DNA of 64,000 nucleotides from Cryptomeria japonica (Eukaryota > Streptophyta > Pinopsida > Cupressales > Cupressaceae): positions 615,210,755-615,274,754 of the forward strand of contig NC_081409.1 of NCBI RefSeq assembly GCF_030272615.1. Direction: 5' to 3'. The translations under genes and the position numbers were made by a program. Positions 35,280 through 48,140 of this stretch are shown piece after piece. Below the pieces are notes generated by a model, which worked only from the letters and a program-made list of their open reading frames with translations, was not told the origin of the DNA and did not search any database. The stretch's first letter is position 1, and the number at the start of each line of letters is the position of its first letter.

Positions 35280-35795
35280 TGAAAGGAAATAAAAGAGCAA
35301 GGAAAGGAAAATTAATCCAAGAAAGTTTATGATGAAGTAATTGTTACCAAGAGAAAAGCAATAACCTTGGAGCATCACCCAAATGTGAAGAAGGAGGCAC
35401 AAGAACTTTTGAAAGGGGAAAAGCAAAGAAAAACCCCTTGTGATATTATGAATGAGGCAATGCCTAAAAATGAGAGAGAGAGAGAGAGCAAGAAGCTCTT
35501 TACAATATTGTCATTAAGAAGAAATGAGAGAGGAGACATCTCTTAAATAGAGATGAGGAGAGGAGTTACAAAGTAACTCCCAAATCTATGAATGCCACCA
35601 TTCATAAAATGTGTGTGCCATGTGTCCACATCCTCTTATGGAGGAAATCTAATATTCCTTAATAAAGGAAAATAAAAGAAATGACTTGTCCTCACACATG
35701 TACTAGAGGACAAATTACATGTAGGAATTCCAAAGGAATATCCTAAACTAAATAAAAATAAACCTAAGCTAAGTAAAGATTAAAATATTCTAACA
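35280..35795 (-). repeat. 5' LTR of the Copia element
   Basis: 516 bases, partner of 28465-28982. It contains a (GA)n tract and the possible TATA box at 35541-35550. Confidence 0.97.
35541..35550 (-). promoter_or_regulatory. Candidate TATA box of the Copia 5' LTR
   Basis: CTATTTAAGA on the minus strand, about 260 bases before the LTR end. It is the best AT-rich core-promoter match in the LTR, but not a perfect TATA box. Confidence 0.4.
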
Positions 35796-35800
35796 AAAGT

Positions 35801-36442
35801 CAAGGTTAGTTGAATGAATAAACTCTTTATTCAAAGAATAAAGCTTTTATCCAATGGATAAACTCTTGTGCAAATGTAAAAAGGGATAAATATGGTCAAA
35901 ACAATAAATGTTTGGGGAGACAAGTTTGAAATAACCATAAATGGTTATGTAAGAGCCATAAATGGTCATGAAAGAGCCATTAGTGGTCTTTGAAGACTTT
36001 GGGGGTTAATTTGTTGAACACACAAAGCATTAAATGATTTTCAAAGACTTTTGAAGTCTTTGAGAAGTGACTCCATTTTTCTTAGGAATGTGACAATAAT
36101 TAAGGGATGGATTAGGTTAATTAGGAAGGGCTTAGAAGAATCTAGAAGGGGATTTAGGAATGCAATTGGATTTGGTGGGTGAGGGAAAATAGGATTTTAT
36201 TAAGATAAAAATTCATTTATTTCAATAAATGTGTGCAAGTTGCATTTGTAGGAAAATGCAAGTGGGGGGGGGATAATGATTTAAATAAATGTTTTTATTT
36301 AATTTATTTAAAAGAGGAAAAGGGGATTTAATTAAATAAATAGATTTTATTCATTGAATTGATTGTGAATTTGGTTTAATGAATTAATTAAAATAAATTG
36401 AATAATTTATTTAATTAATAGGAGAATGTTTGGAGATGAATT
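35801..36442 (-). repeat. Middle part of the broken 3' LTR of gypsy element 2
   Basis: AT-rich, non-coding. Bounded by the Copia insertion (35800) and by gypsy element 1 (36443). Read on the minus strand it continues the LTR tip at 54070-54173 and leads into 28464. Confidence 0.55.
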
Positions 36443-37890
36443 TGTAGACGTCTAAAACTGGTCAACGCTTGCGGAGTCATATTTTAACATTGGCACATTG
36501 CCTTATTTTAGGGTTTTTGCATCGCATTAACATTTCTCCTATGTTACGCACTTGGTCTTTATCATTTGCGAGTATCGAGTCCTTATTCTACATTCTTCAT
36601 TTGTCTCGCTTTTGAATTTGGTCTTGTCGATAACAATCTTCAGTCATGATTTTGATCGATCTTATCCTGTCACATCAATGTGCGTGTTAATTTGTCATCA
36701 TTTTGGACATCGTCAATCCTAATTAGGGTTTTGTCCTCTTTTCAATCTTGTCATCTTGCGATCGATTCGTCATTGATCCTTGTCCTTTGATCAAATTGTC
36801 ATCAATCTTGTCGTCTTGCGATCGATTTGTTATCGATCATTGTCATTTTCAATCTTGTCATTTTGGGATCAATTTGTCATCGATCATCGTCCTTCTTAAT
36901 CATGTCAATTTGGATCAATTAGTCATTGTTCCTCGTCAATTGGTGCATTTATCAATCAAATCACGTATCAGCATTGGTCCTTTGTCAGTTAGAATCATGA
37001 TCAAATCGAATCGATATCAATTATCTTTTGTCAAGACCTAATTGTCATCCTTGCATTGCTAATTCATCTTCTAGGGTTTCATGATTTAGTCATTTAACCT
37101 TGTTTGTCATTTCTCCCTCTAGGTTAAATAGTTTATTTATCCTAAGTCTTCTTGTCACAATTAAATGTTTATTTAATTGGCTAACTAATTCCTCCCTCTT
37201 TTGTGAATTAATTAATAAATGAAAAATTGTTAATTAATTCACTTAATTCCTAATTTCCTCATTTTCTAAATTTCCTAATTCCTAATTTCCTCATTTTCTA
37301 AAATTCCTAATTCCTAATTTCCTCATTTTCTAATTTCCTAATTTCTAATCCATCTAATTTCAATTCTCTCCTATATTTCTCCTAATTTCATGGGAATGGC
37401 ATAGCAAATTTGTCATAATTTGTCATAATTGACAATCAATCAATCTTGCATAGAAAGTGTCAATTTGTCATAATTGGTCATAATTGTCATTCTTGATTTG
37501 AAATTTCCTTTCAAATCTCTTCATTCTAATCTTGTCATTTCTCCAATTTATCTATAAATTGGATGAATTTCTTCAATCAAAGCCCCTGGTTGAATCAATC
37601 ATGCTTCTAGTACCCTTATGCTGTCATGCTATCTTATCAATCTTGCTTTCATCTCATGTGTATGCACTTGTAGGTGAGATCCAAAAAACAAAGCAATTTG
37701 AAGGAGAAAGAAGGACAATGGAGCCACATGAAGGAGACATCTGCATTTGGTTTGCTTAGATTTCATTTAGAATGTCTTGTCTTCATGTTTTCATTGAATG
37801 TAATTAGGATTTGTCATTGCAATTGAGTTTTAGTGATTGAGCTAGTCCAATTTGCTATTTGCTGTGATGATCCTCAATTTCCTATCTACA
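36443..37890 (+). repeat. 5' LTR of gypsy element 1
   Basis: 1,448 bases. Contains three copies of a sub-repeat beginning CAATCTTGTC (36743, 36803, 36850) with GATCGAT cores, and three copies of a TTCCTAATTTCCTCATTTTC unit (about 37245-37340). A TATA box lies at 37552-37560. Confidence 0.95.
37552..37560 (+). promoter_or_regulatory. TATA box of gypsy element 1 LTR
   Basis: CTATAAATT, repeated at 53731-53739 in the other LTR, about 330-340 bases before the LTR end. Confidence 0.6.
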
Positions 37891-39905
37891 TTAATTAGTG
37901 AACCCGACGTGAACTAACCCCCTAACCATGCTTTTGAGTGCTTTTGAGATGATTTGTAGGTAAAAAATCCAAGAAACAAGGTAATGCAGGGCTTTCTGAG
38001 AACTTCTGCGCCTGTGTAGGAGCAATCTGCGCCCGTGTCAAGCAAATCTGTGCCTGTGTCAAGGACAGTAGTGTTTTTACTTGCAAATTGCTTTGTTTTG
38101 CATTTTGTTTCTGCTTTTTGGTTTTTCTTTGGTACTGATTCTCTGTGTAGCACCTTGGCATTATGCATGACAAAGACAAAAAATGAAACTACTAACACAT
38201 TTTATGCAGGTTCGCTAGTCAAAGACTAAACAAATTAAACTTCTGACTTGGTGATTTTGCAGGTTGCCTTATACTCCAACTAAACTTTGTGTTTGTAATT
38301 CATAATTAGGCACCTAGTATGATTGCTAAGTAGGATGGAATGAACATGTGTTTTCTTTGATTGTTGAGTTTGACATTGGAGTAGGAGAGTATGCTCTCAT
38401 CCTTCTTAGGGTGATCAGAAATCCAGATCTTCGATACCATTCTCATGGCTCAGATTGTTTGTTACCTTTAGAGGGCCTACCTTCCCGACCATTTGCTTTC
38501 TTTTGCAAGCAAGTGACAATCGTGAGAAGGGAATGACCCAAAGTGAGCACAACCAGAGTACCCTGGCATTATAACTCACTATAAATAAATACCTGATGGG
38601 CGAAAGCTTTGAAGGAAGGGTTACGTGGGAATTGCAGTTACTTGGGAAGTGATGACCCTTGAACTCTTTCTCATATCAACATCTAAGTAGGACCTCATGG
38701 TCTAAATCATGCTTGCGCAATTACATTTGCTTGGTATCTTGGTGGGCTTAATGTCTCAATCACGCTTGCGTGACACCAAGGAGTAACGCTTAACAAAAAT
38801 CCTTACTAAACACCTTGTATTTAGAGGCCAAAAATCCTTCTAGTTGCTTGAGAAGGACAAGTTTGGATACTTGGAAGAGATACTAAGTTCACCATGGGGA
38901 GATTTCCATGGGGACTGATGCTTGGCTGCCCTAAGAAGTGAGTGTCATGGAGGGAAGCCCGTGGGGTCAAGCATCTATGTATTCTCCTTGAATCTCATAA
39001 TGAGTCTACCTCTCAAGTACCTACTGTCCTTGCCTACCATAAGAAATGTGTGAATACGCATGATTGTCTTGAGTCTAAGTTAAAATATCTTGTCTTCTTT
39101 ACTTGTCAAAAGTTGAGTTGTGTTTCATTTCAAAAACAAGACAAATTGATTCAAAACAAGGTTAAACCCAAGAGTTATTTCATTCAACAAACTTCAAAAC
39201 ACCTTCAAACATGGTTGTCAAACACTTTTCAAAATCTTGTCTCAGCATTCATGTCACTTAGATTTAGGTTCATCCTAGGTTTGGATTTTGCAAATTCATT
39301 GTCAATTACCAAGGTTAAGTTTCACCTAGGTCATACTCTGCATATCAATAAGGGTCATCCATTTTGCATGTGTCCTCTTGCATTAGAGTAATACCATTTC
39401 ATAATTCAAACTTACGTTGACATTGTCATACATTTGCATTTGCATACCCTAGGTCCCTTCATTAAGTTTAGGTCATTATCATATCATATTAGGGTCATTT
39501 GCATAGTAATTGTCCCTTTGCATATAGTCTCAAAAACTAGGTTTTGTCATACTTGAGTAATCCAAATCTTTGATAAACCCTAAGTCATTGTTAGGAAGTC
39601 TAGACCTTATCAAACCTTTTCTCTTTTTGTCATCATTGTCATTTGGTCAAACCTAGCTTAGTATCCAAGCATCTAGGGGAGACATTGTCATTTTGTTCTT
39701 TTGTCACTTGGTCCTTTTGTCCTTTGAGGTCTAGACATCATTTCAATTTCCTAAGGGTCTCTTTTAGATTTGCATTCCAAAAAGTTTATCAAAATCTTGA
39801 AAAACAAACAAAAACATAGGTTGCATTCTTGCCATAGATTGCATTTAGTTGCATATCATATATTATCCTTGAAAAATTCCAAGAATATTGCATTTGCATT
39901 GTGAC
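37891..39905 (+). other. 2-kb leader of gypsy element 1
   Basis: No coding region. The sequence right after the LTR (TTAATTAGTGAACCCGACGT) should be the primer site but does not match initiator-Met tRNA; I could not assign a tRNA. A 21-bp tandem triplet lies at 38005-38067. Confidence 0.6.
38005..38067 (+). repeat. Three 21-bp tandem units, core TGCGCCTGTGT
   Basis: Units at 38005, 38026 and 38047, exactly 21 bases each, sharing TCTGCGCCYGTGT. Related cores recur in the 3' region at 51929-52041. Confidence 0.8.
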
Positions 39906-42395
39906 ATGCCTGTTGAAACAAGGTCAAAATCTAAGAAGATGGGTGAACCAACGTATCAACCCATTGACAACATATCAAACTCACAGTTTCAAACTAGTCA
40001 AACAGTACAAATTGAAGGCTTGTCAAACACATCATTACCACCATATGGAATGGTTCAACTTGGACCACCTCCATTATGTGAACTAGTGTTTGTACCCATG
40101 AAACCAAGACATGGGAGTGTTCCACCAACACCAAGAGGAAATGCACCTTTCGATTGGAATCAACCAAACCTGCAACATGACATTCAAACTCAAACATTAT
40201 ATGAGGAACAAACTATTTCACAAGCATTTGGTTCAGATCAAGGCATTCAACAAGAAACAAATCAAAACATTTTACCAGATTCTTCATCAGATTTCGATGC
40301 TTCTGATGATGTTGATATGTTCCTTCAAGATCCAAAGTTGACAAAAAAGATGGATAAATTCTTGAACAAGGTCTTTAAGATGTTCCCACAAAAATATCTT
40401 GACATGATGAGTAATGTGATCTCCTCAAGTGAGCAAATCAATGTGCAAAAACAACAAGGCAGTGAGCTGTTAAGTTTCTCTCCGCATCCAAATGAAGAAC
40501 ATGTGCAACAAGAAACTCAACCTACCTTGATGAGTAAACGTGCTTCAAAGGCATTGATAGTGACTATTCCTCAAAAGTCACCATTTGAGACAATAAATAA
40601 TCCATTATTTAACACAACACCTGTAACACAAGATCAAATGAAGACCACACAAATATTGACAGCTCTCCCTCAACAAGAATTGGTTCCTCACATGCATAAA
40701 ATTGGATCAAAATCTAAGATGCAAGAAAGCTTCATGACTGGAATGCTTGATCTCACCAATGTCCAAAACAATTCTACAATGCAACAAAGTTCCTATGTCC
40801 CACTAAGTTCAATATATTTACCAAACACTCAAGTACCTGTTATACAGACTATTGTGACAGATCCTTCGATAATGACGATACAAAGAGCTACAGATAGTGG
40901 TTTGCACCAACAACAAATGTTGCAACAATTGAGTAATACACAAAAGGTACAATCAAATGTGCAAACAAACAATGCTCAACAACAACAATATCACATTCAA
41001 CAACAAGTTGCAGCGCCCTCTGCACCATTACAAGTTAATGCAAACTTGCAACCACCACAATGGATTGGACAAACAACACAGCAAGTTAATGCAAGTGCCA
41101 TACCCCATCTTAAGGAGAAACAACAAAAATCACCCAAACAAAGTTTTTTGCAAATGATGGGATTTACACCGTGACAACAACAATTGGCACAAAGTCAGCA
41201 AATTCCGATTCGTCAGCATCAACAACAACATGTGCCTCAATATGTGCCAAGACAAACAAGCTATCATACTTCACAATCGCAATTGACGCCTGTGCAATAT
41301 CAACAACACCCTCAATTGCAATATCAACCTAGGCTACAAACGATGATTCCACCACAAGAAGCACAGCAACAAGGTCAATATCAAGGCATGGTACAACCAC
41401 AACAACAAGAGGTGTACCAAGAACATTATATGCTCGAGACACCAAATACGGCAATTTCAGAGCATCAACAACCGATTAGAAACACGATGTATCGACAAAG
41501 AGTACCCACCAGGATTAATGATGGACCTCCAAAATCTGATACAATTGCGCAACAACTTGAGAAGTTGCAATGACAAGTCGATGCATTAGAAACCAAAGGA
41601 ACAAAGAAGTTGTACACAGATCAAGAATTATGTCCTAATCCCTTTGACAAGAGTTTATACATGCCTCCCTTCCCTAAGCATATTGAGGCACCTAATTTTG
41701 AGAAATATAAAGGGAATGGCAATCCAAAAGATCACATTCGAGCATTTTTCACGGTGTGTACCGAAGTGAGTTATGAGGAAACATATTTAATGCGCTTATT
41801 TGCATGAAGTCTCATGGGACAAGCCATGGATTGGTATTCGCATCTGCCAGGAAATATAAAGACTTGGTCGGAATTGGCTCAAAAGTTTATATCTCACTTC
41901 ACATTCAACATTGACAGTGATGTGACCATGTCAGATTTATGCAACACCAAGCAAAAGCAAGGTGAACCATTAGTGACTTTCTTGCAATGATGGCGAACCT
42001 TGTATAGTCGTTCTTCCCTACATATACCTGAAGAACAACAAGTGAACTTGTTTATCCAAAATTTGGTCCTAGAAATGATGTATGAACTCAAATTGAAAAG
42101 TCCCAGTACTATTGAGAAACTCATTAAGAAAGGGATGAACATTGAAACTGCTCTTGTAGCCAAGGGAATCATTAAGCTCAATATAGACAGTGACAACACA
42201 AACAATTCAGGGGACAGAAATAGATTTTGGTACAAAAATAAGAATGTCACTAATGATGGAGTTGTTGACGCAAGAGCAGTGAATGCAAATCAACCCCCGT
42301 TCACAATCAAGAAATTGAGTGCTCCTAATATGTCAACTGTGGAACAAAATCAAACACCAGCAAGCAATGTTACTCAACATCCGCAATACCAATAG
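39906..42395 (+). pseudogene. Gag of gypsy element 1 (Gln-rich N-terminus)
   Basis: Starts MPVETRSKSKKMGEPTYQ at 39906; the upstream part of the open frame begins at a TTG and was not used. The first ~550 residues are unusually Gln-rich (CAA repeats). From about 41610 the retrotransposon gag capsid domain appears: FPKHIEAPNFEKYKGNGNPKDHIRAFF, MDWYSHLPGNIKTWSELAQKFISHF, QGEPLVTFLQ and LVLEMMYELKLKSPSTIEKL. In-frame stops at 41172, 41571, 41805, 41988 and 42393 are each one C-to-T change away from Gln or Arg. It would form the virus-like particle. A frameshift near 42590 separates it from the rest of pol. Confidence 0.85.
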
Positions 42396-42589
42396 CATAC
42401 TCAACAATATACTCAACAATATAATCAACAACAAGGTCAGTCACAATATCAGCAAGACAAACCTTTTCGATCGAGGGATGGGCCTCCTCGACAATTTACG
42501 CCATTGGGAGAGCCTATTGAGTCAGTAATGAAATAATTAATACAAGCAAAATTTATCAAGTTACCAGATATGAAGGCAGAACCATTGGT

Positions 42590-43455
42590 GGAATGATAAT
42601 GCCTATTGTGAATACCATCGATCAAAAGGACATAAAACTGCATCATGTTTTCAATTAAAACATATGATTCAAGACTTGTTAGAGCAAGGAGTAATTGAGG
42701 CAGATCCACACAATATGACCTCTAACATTGATCATACAATTTTCAAAACTCCTTTGCTTGATCATGACAAGGGTAAAGCATCTTCTTAAAACTCTACCCA
42801 AATAGAAAATTATGCGAATACTGGTTATAACAATGTCATCAATTGTTTTTAGGCATCAAATGAGTATGTTTCCACCCTAAGAATAAAGGGACAAGATCCT
42901 TCTTGCGCAGTCACCACTCGTCAATCCAAAATAGTCCTAAAAGGAGCTCCTGCAACTCCTCCCAAGTCAACTTCTACAAGTCAATATAATCTCCTAGATC
43001 ATCTAGGAAAGACACCTGCACAAATATCAATCCTTGAGTTGTTGAAAATGTCCCCTATGCATCGCGCAGTCCTAGATAAAGCTTTAATTGAGTCCACTAT
43101 CCCGACAGACATTGATGTTGACCAGTTTCAAGCCCGAATAGGACATCTAGCTGTTTCCCAACACCTTGCATTTTCTGATAATGATATTTCACCTGATAAG
43201 CTCCCTCATAATGACCCTTTACATCTTGAAGTCTTTGTCCATAATTGCAAAATACGACGAGTCTTGATAGATGGCGAAGCGGGTCTTAATATTTGTACCT
43301 TGAGAGTGGTCATTGGTCTTGGTTATACAGAAAATGATATTGATTCTTCCAGAAGAATAACAATCAAAGCATATGATGATGATGAGCGCCCATCCAAAGG
43401 GATAATTACATTGCCTATCAGAGTCGGTCCAGTAACAGAAAATAGTTTCCTGTAG
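42590..43455 (+). pseudogene. Gag-pol linker with His/Cys motif and start of protease
   Basis: After the frameshift the frame gives NAYCEYHRSKGHKTASCF and HMIQDLLEQG, a CHxxGH..C finger typical of Tat Gag C-termini. Later comes LRIKGQDPSCAVTTRQSK, then FVHNCKIRRVLIDGEAGLNICT (about 43230-43305), the aspartic-protease loop. Most families read DSG/DTG; here it is DGE. Stops near 42787, 42850 and 43453 are all C-to-T type. Confidence 0.75.
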
Positions 43456-44838
43456 GTCCTAGACCTTGATCTCCCTTACAATATGATTCTTGGTCATCCA
43501 TGGATCCATGCAATGAAAGCAGTTCCATCCACTTATCATCAATGTTTAAAATATACTTATAATGGAGCTGAGATAACAATTCCAGGAGATCCTAATCCAT
43601 TTCAATTTTGTGCTACTCTAAAGGATTCCCCACAGCAGCAAGTCCCAGTTAATAGAGAGGCTCACTCACATAGTTATGTGGATCCTAATGAATTGTTAGA
43701 AGCTGTCAAAGGTAAATTGAAGATACAGGACCAAGGATGTGGAGAGTATTCAATGGCTAAAACATTCCTCATTTGGAATTTACCAATATCTCCAAAATCA
43801 CATGGTAAACCACATTTGTTGCAAAAGGAACCTAAGATAGTCATTCAAGATCAGCCCCCCACTACATTTACAAGATGGGGTGAACTTGACCAAGAAACCT
43901 TGGATGACGATGTCATAGATTGGCTTTATAAGGATCCAACTGAGACACCACCTATTAGGTTGTCGGTGGAGCGGTACGGCAAAGGATTTACTATGCTGCA
44001 GAAGAAAGGATATGATGGTTGCAGTGGCTTAGGCCCTGACAAGAAAGGAAGGCTAGAACCCATTATACCCAAGAGGCGACCTCCAACTTTAGGGTTAGGT
44101 TTTGTACCATTGTGAATTGGATCCTCGTCTACCAAAGTGACCACGTGTGGAAAGGGGTGTGACTCTGATGATGAAACAACACCTGAGGATACCCGACCCG
44201 AAACTAATTCCAATGAATGGGAGTGGAGTTCCTTTTCCTCTAGTTCCTACGCCCTTGACAATGTATTCCTTGACCCTGATGATTTGCCTATGGAAGACAA
44301 ACATGAAATAACTCCCCTTCCCAAAACATGTCCTAATGCTTGGATAGAGTCATTCTGGGACCCCATCTCTGAATCAGATACAAGCAGTTTAGACAGTGAT
44401 ACCACGGATGTTTACATCTTTACCATCTCAATCCTCTCTCTCCTTAAAACCGATGATGACATGCCCCTCGTCTATCCCCAGCTTATCCAACATGACCAAC
44501 AATAACCACTCACATTGGATTGTTTTCAAAATGATGATACAATTGCAGAATTCCTTGGACTACGGGAAGGCATACCACAAGGTGATCATAAGGTAGGATT
44601 TGCTATTGATTTAGATTCTATAGCATATTTTGGGGAGTCAAATCCATCTTCCAGTCATCAAAATGAAAAAAGGAAAGAAAAAGTACAAAACCAAAAAGAT
44701 AGGCCTTTGAGTGAAAACCGTAAGGCACTCTCTGATCATACAAAAGTAAAAATAAAAGACATACCTGTGGGTGAAAACCTCTCTGAGGCGCCCAAAGGTA
44801 GAAGATTTGACATACCCCTATCAAGTCAGGATAAATAA
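43456..44838 (+). pseudogene. Protease C-terminal part, G-patch domain and linker
   Basis: Begins with LDLPYNMILGHPWIHAM (the ILG.PW motif closing the protease). At about 43970-44080 the residues VERYGKGFTMLQKKGYDGCSG and LGPDKKGRLEPI follow the G-patch pattern (G...L...GY..G.GLG....G...PI), an RNA-binding module. A ~240-residue acidic linker leads to the RT. Stops at 44113, 44503 and 44836 interrupt it. A missing base near 44940 shifts the frame before RT. The homologous linker (FQND...LGLREGIPQGDHKVGF) is also present in gypsy element 2. Confidence 0.75.
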
Positions 44839-44949
44839 ACATTGCTTGTGGAAATGACCAAAGAAATCAATTTGGGTACATCTGACAACCCTAAGGTCAT
44901 TCATTTCACTGCTTCTTTATCAAAACAGGAAAAGATAGATTTGTCAATT

Positions 44950-46340
44950 TCTTTCTTGAGAAGAAGATCAGTTTTGCATGGTCCTATGCAGATATGCATG
45001 GCCTTGATCCAAAATTAGTCCTTCATCACTTGCCATTAAAAGAAGATGCCAAGCCTATCAAACAGAAACTCAGAAAGATGCATCCCCAGGTGGCTCTTTT
45101 CGTCAAGGTAGAACTGAAAAAATTACTAGATGTGGGCTTTATTAGACCCATTGATTATGCAGACTGGATTTCAAATTTGGTACTAGTTAGCAAGGTAACT
45201 GGGGGCATCAGAATATGTACGGATTTTAGGGATCTCAATAAAGCATGCCCTAAAGATGATTTTCCACTACCAAATATAGACATCATAGTTGACATGACTG
45301 CTGGATATGAGATGCTCTCATTGATGGATGGTTTCTCCGGCTATAACCAAATTCGCATTGCTCCTAAAGATCAACATAAGACTAAATTCACTTGTGCTTG
45401 GGGTACCTACTATTGGAATGTGATGCCCTTTGGTCTTAAAAATGCCGGCGCAACATATCAAAGAGCGATGACGACAATTTTCCATGATTTCATGCATACT
45501 TTGATGGAAGACTATGTTGATCACTTATTATGCAAATCTATCACAAGAGATAGTCATCTAGCCATCCTGGGCCCAATCTTTGACCGAATGGAGACCTACA
45601 GGCTCAGACTCAATCCAAAGAAGTGTGTCTTTGGTGTCACAGTCGGTAAATTACTAGGGTACATTATTTCTCACAAAGGCATTGAAGTCGACCCTGCCAA
45701 GGTTAAAGCAATAATGGATATGCCTCCTCCTTCCAATCTCCGGCAATTAAGAAGTCTGCAAGGAAAGCTACAGTCAATCTGCCGCTTTATAGCTCAATTG
45801 GCAGACAAATGTCATCCATTCCAGCATTTATTGCATAAAGGAGTCGCTTTTAAATGGACTGAGCAATGTCAATCAGCATTTCAAGCTCTTAAGGACTATT
45901 TGTTGTCGCCACCTATTCTAATGCCTCCTATAGAAGGAAAGCCATTTATATTATATATTTCTGCAACTGAAACGGCACTAGGAGTTCTCTTGGCCCAACA
46001 GGATGAGAATGGCAAAGAGTGATCTATTTATTACATCAGCTGGACATTAGTGGGCTATGAGTTGAATTATTCAACTATTGAATGGGCATGTTTAGCAGTA
46101 GTCTTTGCAGTGCAGAAGCTTCGACACTATATGTTAAGTCATCAAACATTGCTAGTTGCAAAAATTGATCCCTTGAAATACTTGCTTAGTAGGGAAGCTT
46201 TGACAGGTCACCTAGAAAAGTGGGTGATGATCCTCAGTGAGTTTGATATTGAGTACATGGAGCGAAAGGCAATAAAAGGACAAGTCATAGCAGATCAACT
46301 TGCAGAGGCTCCTATTTATGATGATCATCCCATGTTGACC
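44950..46340 (+). pseudogene. Reverse transcriptase and first RNase H, gypsy element 1
   Basis: ISFAWSYADMHGLDPKLVLHHL opens the domain. GGIRICTDFRDLNKACPKDDFPLP, SLMDGFSGYNQI and MPFGLKNAGATYQRAM are the gypsy RT blocks. The active site reads YVDH rather than YVDD (codon CAC at 45522-45524), which removes a metal-binding aspartate. RNase H follows (LYISATETALGVLLAQ, RKAIKGQVIADQLAEAP at its end). A TGA at 46020-46022 sits where related elements have Arg. Confidence 0.9.
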
Positions 46341-46800
46341 AATTTTCTGGATGAATCAGTCTTTGCTCTTACATCTTCTAATGAATGGAAGTTATACTTT
46401 GATGGATCCCATACCAAATTCGGGTCCAGAGTAGGTATATTTTTTGTCACCCCTCAAGGTGATGCTATTCCCAAATCCTACAGAATAACTTTCCATTGTA
46501 CCAATAACATTGCAGAATATGAAGCTCTGGTCACAGGACTCCGAGTAGCGGTCCACTGGAACATCACACATTTACAAGTCTATGGAGATTCTCAGTTAGT
46601 CATCCGTCAAGTGAATGATGACTATGAAACAAAAGATGAAAAGCTTATTCCCTACAAGCATATGGTAGATTTCTTCAAGACAAAATTCACGGCTATCCAT
46701 TTCAGTCAAGTTCCAAGAATTCAAAACAAGTCAGCAGATGCAATGGCTATGATTGCTTCCATGTTGAATATGCCCCACAACATGGACAAATGTGAATTTT
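46341..46800 (+). pseudogene. Second, archaeal-type RNase H of gypsy element 1
   Basis: WKLYFDGSHTKFGSRVGIFF, NNIAEYEALVTGLRVA and VYGDSQLVIRQVN are the D, E and D motifs of the archaeal-type RNase H. A second RNase H between the ordinary one and integrase defines Tat/Ogre-lineage elements. No stop falls in this domain. Confidence 0.85.
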
Positions 46801-48140
46801 TGGTCGAACAGTTGCTTGTCCCTTCTTTTGACATTTCGACAGCAGATGTGATGTGCGTTCTTGTTGGTCCTAACTCCCCATGGTACAATGATGTCTATCA
46901 ATATTTGAAATCCCAAACCTTACCACCTAACCTTTCCGCTAACCAATGTCGAGCCTTCATCCGACAAACAGCCAAATATGTCATCATTGCCGATACCCTT
47001 TACCTTCATTGCTTTGACCATACCCTCCTCAGGTGTTTGGATTCTGATGAAGCACAAATGGCTTTACACGAGGTTCACAATGGTATATGTGGGGGCCATT
47101 TCAATGGTTTGAGCTTAGCCAAAAAGTTGATTCGTGCTGGGTATTATTGGCCCACTCTGGAAAAGGATGTTCATGATTTTGTTAAGAAGTGCTACAAATG
47201 TCAGATCCATGGAAATTACATTCATGCACCAGCCCAAGAGCTTCATTCTGTCATATCTTCGTGGCCCTTTTCTCAATGGGGATTGGATCTTATTGGCAAG
47301 ATTCACCCGACAGCTGCAAATGGACACAAGTTTATCATTACAGCCATAGAGTATTTTACAAAATGGATCGAGGCTATCCCCATGACCTATATCACTAGTG
47401 TGCAAATTTCAAAATTCCTATTGAATTATATCATATGCAGATATGGGGTTCCCCTTGCCATAGTCACAGATAATGGTCGTCCCTTCAAGAATAAAGATGT
47501 CAAGGAACTCTATGAAAAGTTTCATATCCAACACCATTTCTCCAGTCCATACTATCCACAGGGTAATGGTCAAGCTGAAGCATCAAATAAAACCATTATC
47601 AAGATCCTGAAAAAGGTTGTCAATGACGCTGGTTGAGATTGGCATGTACAGTTGAATCCAGCACTATGGGCTTATCGCACTTCTATCCGCACACCTACTG
47701 GCACAACACCTTATTCCTTGGTGTATGGTGTGGAAGCCATTTTACCTTTGGAAGTGGAGATTCCTTCTTTGCGTGTTTCCTTGCAACATCCGATTGATGA
47801 TGAGACACACAGAGTCTCTCGATTGCATCAGCTTGAGATGTTAGATGAGAAATGTCAGACAACCTTGACACATTTGCAAGCATATCAAAACCATCTCCGT
47901 CGCTCTTATAATAAGAAGGTCAAAGGGCGACACTTCGAAGTGGGAGATCTGGTTTTAAAGGCAAACCCCAAGAATGCACAATCTACTGACATCATCAAAG
48001 GCAAGTTTGAACCTAATTGGGTTGGGTCTTTCATAGTGACTGCAGCCTATGGCTCGGGGGCATATCAGCTTGCCACCCCAGAAGGTGAACCTTTGTCATA
48101 TCCTATAAATAGCATGCACCTTCGCAAGTACTGGGCATAA
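46801..48140 (+). pseudogene. Integrase of gypsy element 1
   Basis: Zinc finger HEVHNGICGGHFNG...CYKCQ (about 47070-47205); catalytic core with D in WGLDLIGKI (about 47280), D in VTDNGRPFKN (about 47465) and E in GNGQAEASNK (about 47575), so the DDE triad is intact. The C-terminal domain ends FEVGDLVLKANPKN...SYPINSMHLRKYWA at 48140. One TGA at 47634-47636 interrupts AG-DWHVQLNPALWAYRTS, again a C-to-T change from Arg. Confidence 0.9.

Larger units (their letters stand above)
28465..35795 (-). mobile_element. Young Copia LTR retrotransposon with captured expansin fragment
   Basis: The LTRs at 28465-28982 and 35280-35795 differ at only a few bases, plus a change in a (GA)n tract. Both flanks carry the 5-bp duplication AAAGT (28460-28464 and 35796-35800). 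The primer site (35268-35279) and polypurine tract (28983-28991) are intact, and a single gag-pol frame runs 33111 to 28990 with one stop. The 2.2-kb leader is unusually long and holds an antisense alpha-expansin piece and a triplicated hairpin. It sits in the LTR of gypsy element 2. Confidence 0.95.

Noticed and set aside
37532-37759. 75-residue ORF present in both LTRs of gypsy element 1 (also 53711-53938)
   Set aside because: LTR copies are identical at insertion, so sharing the ORF is no evidence of selection; no start context or domain supports it.
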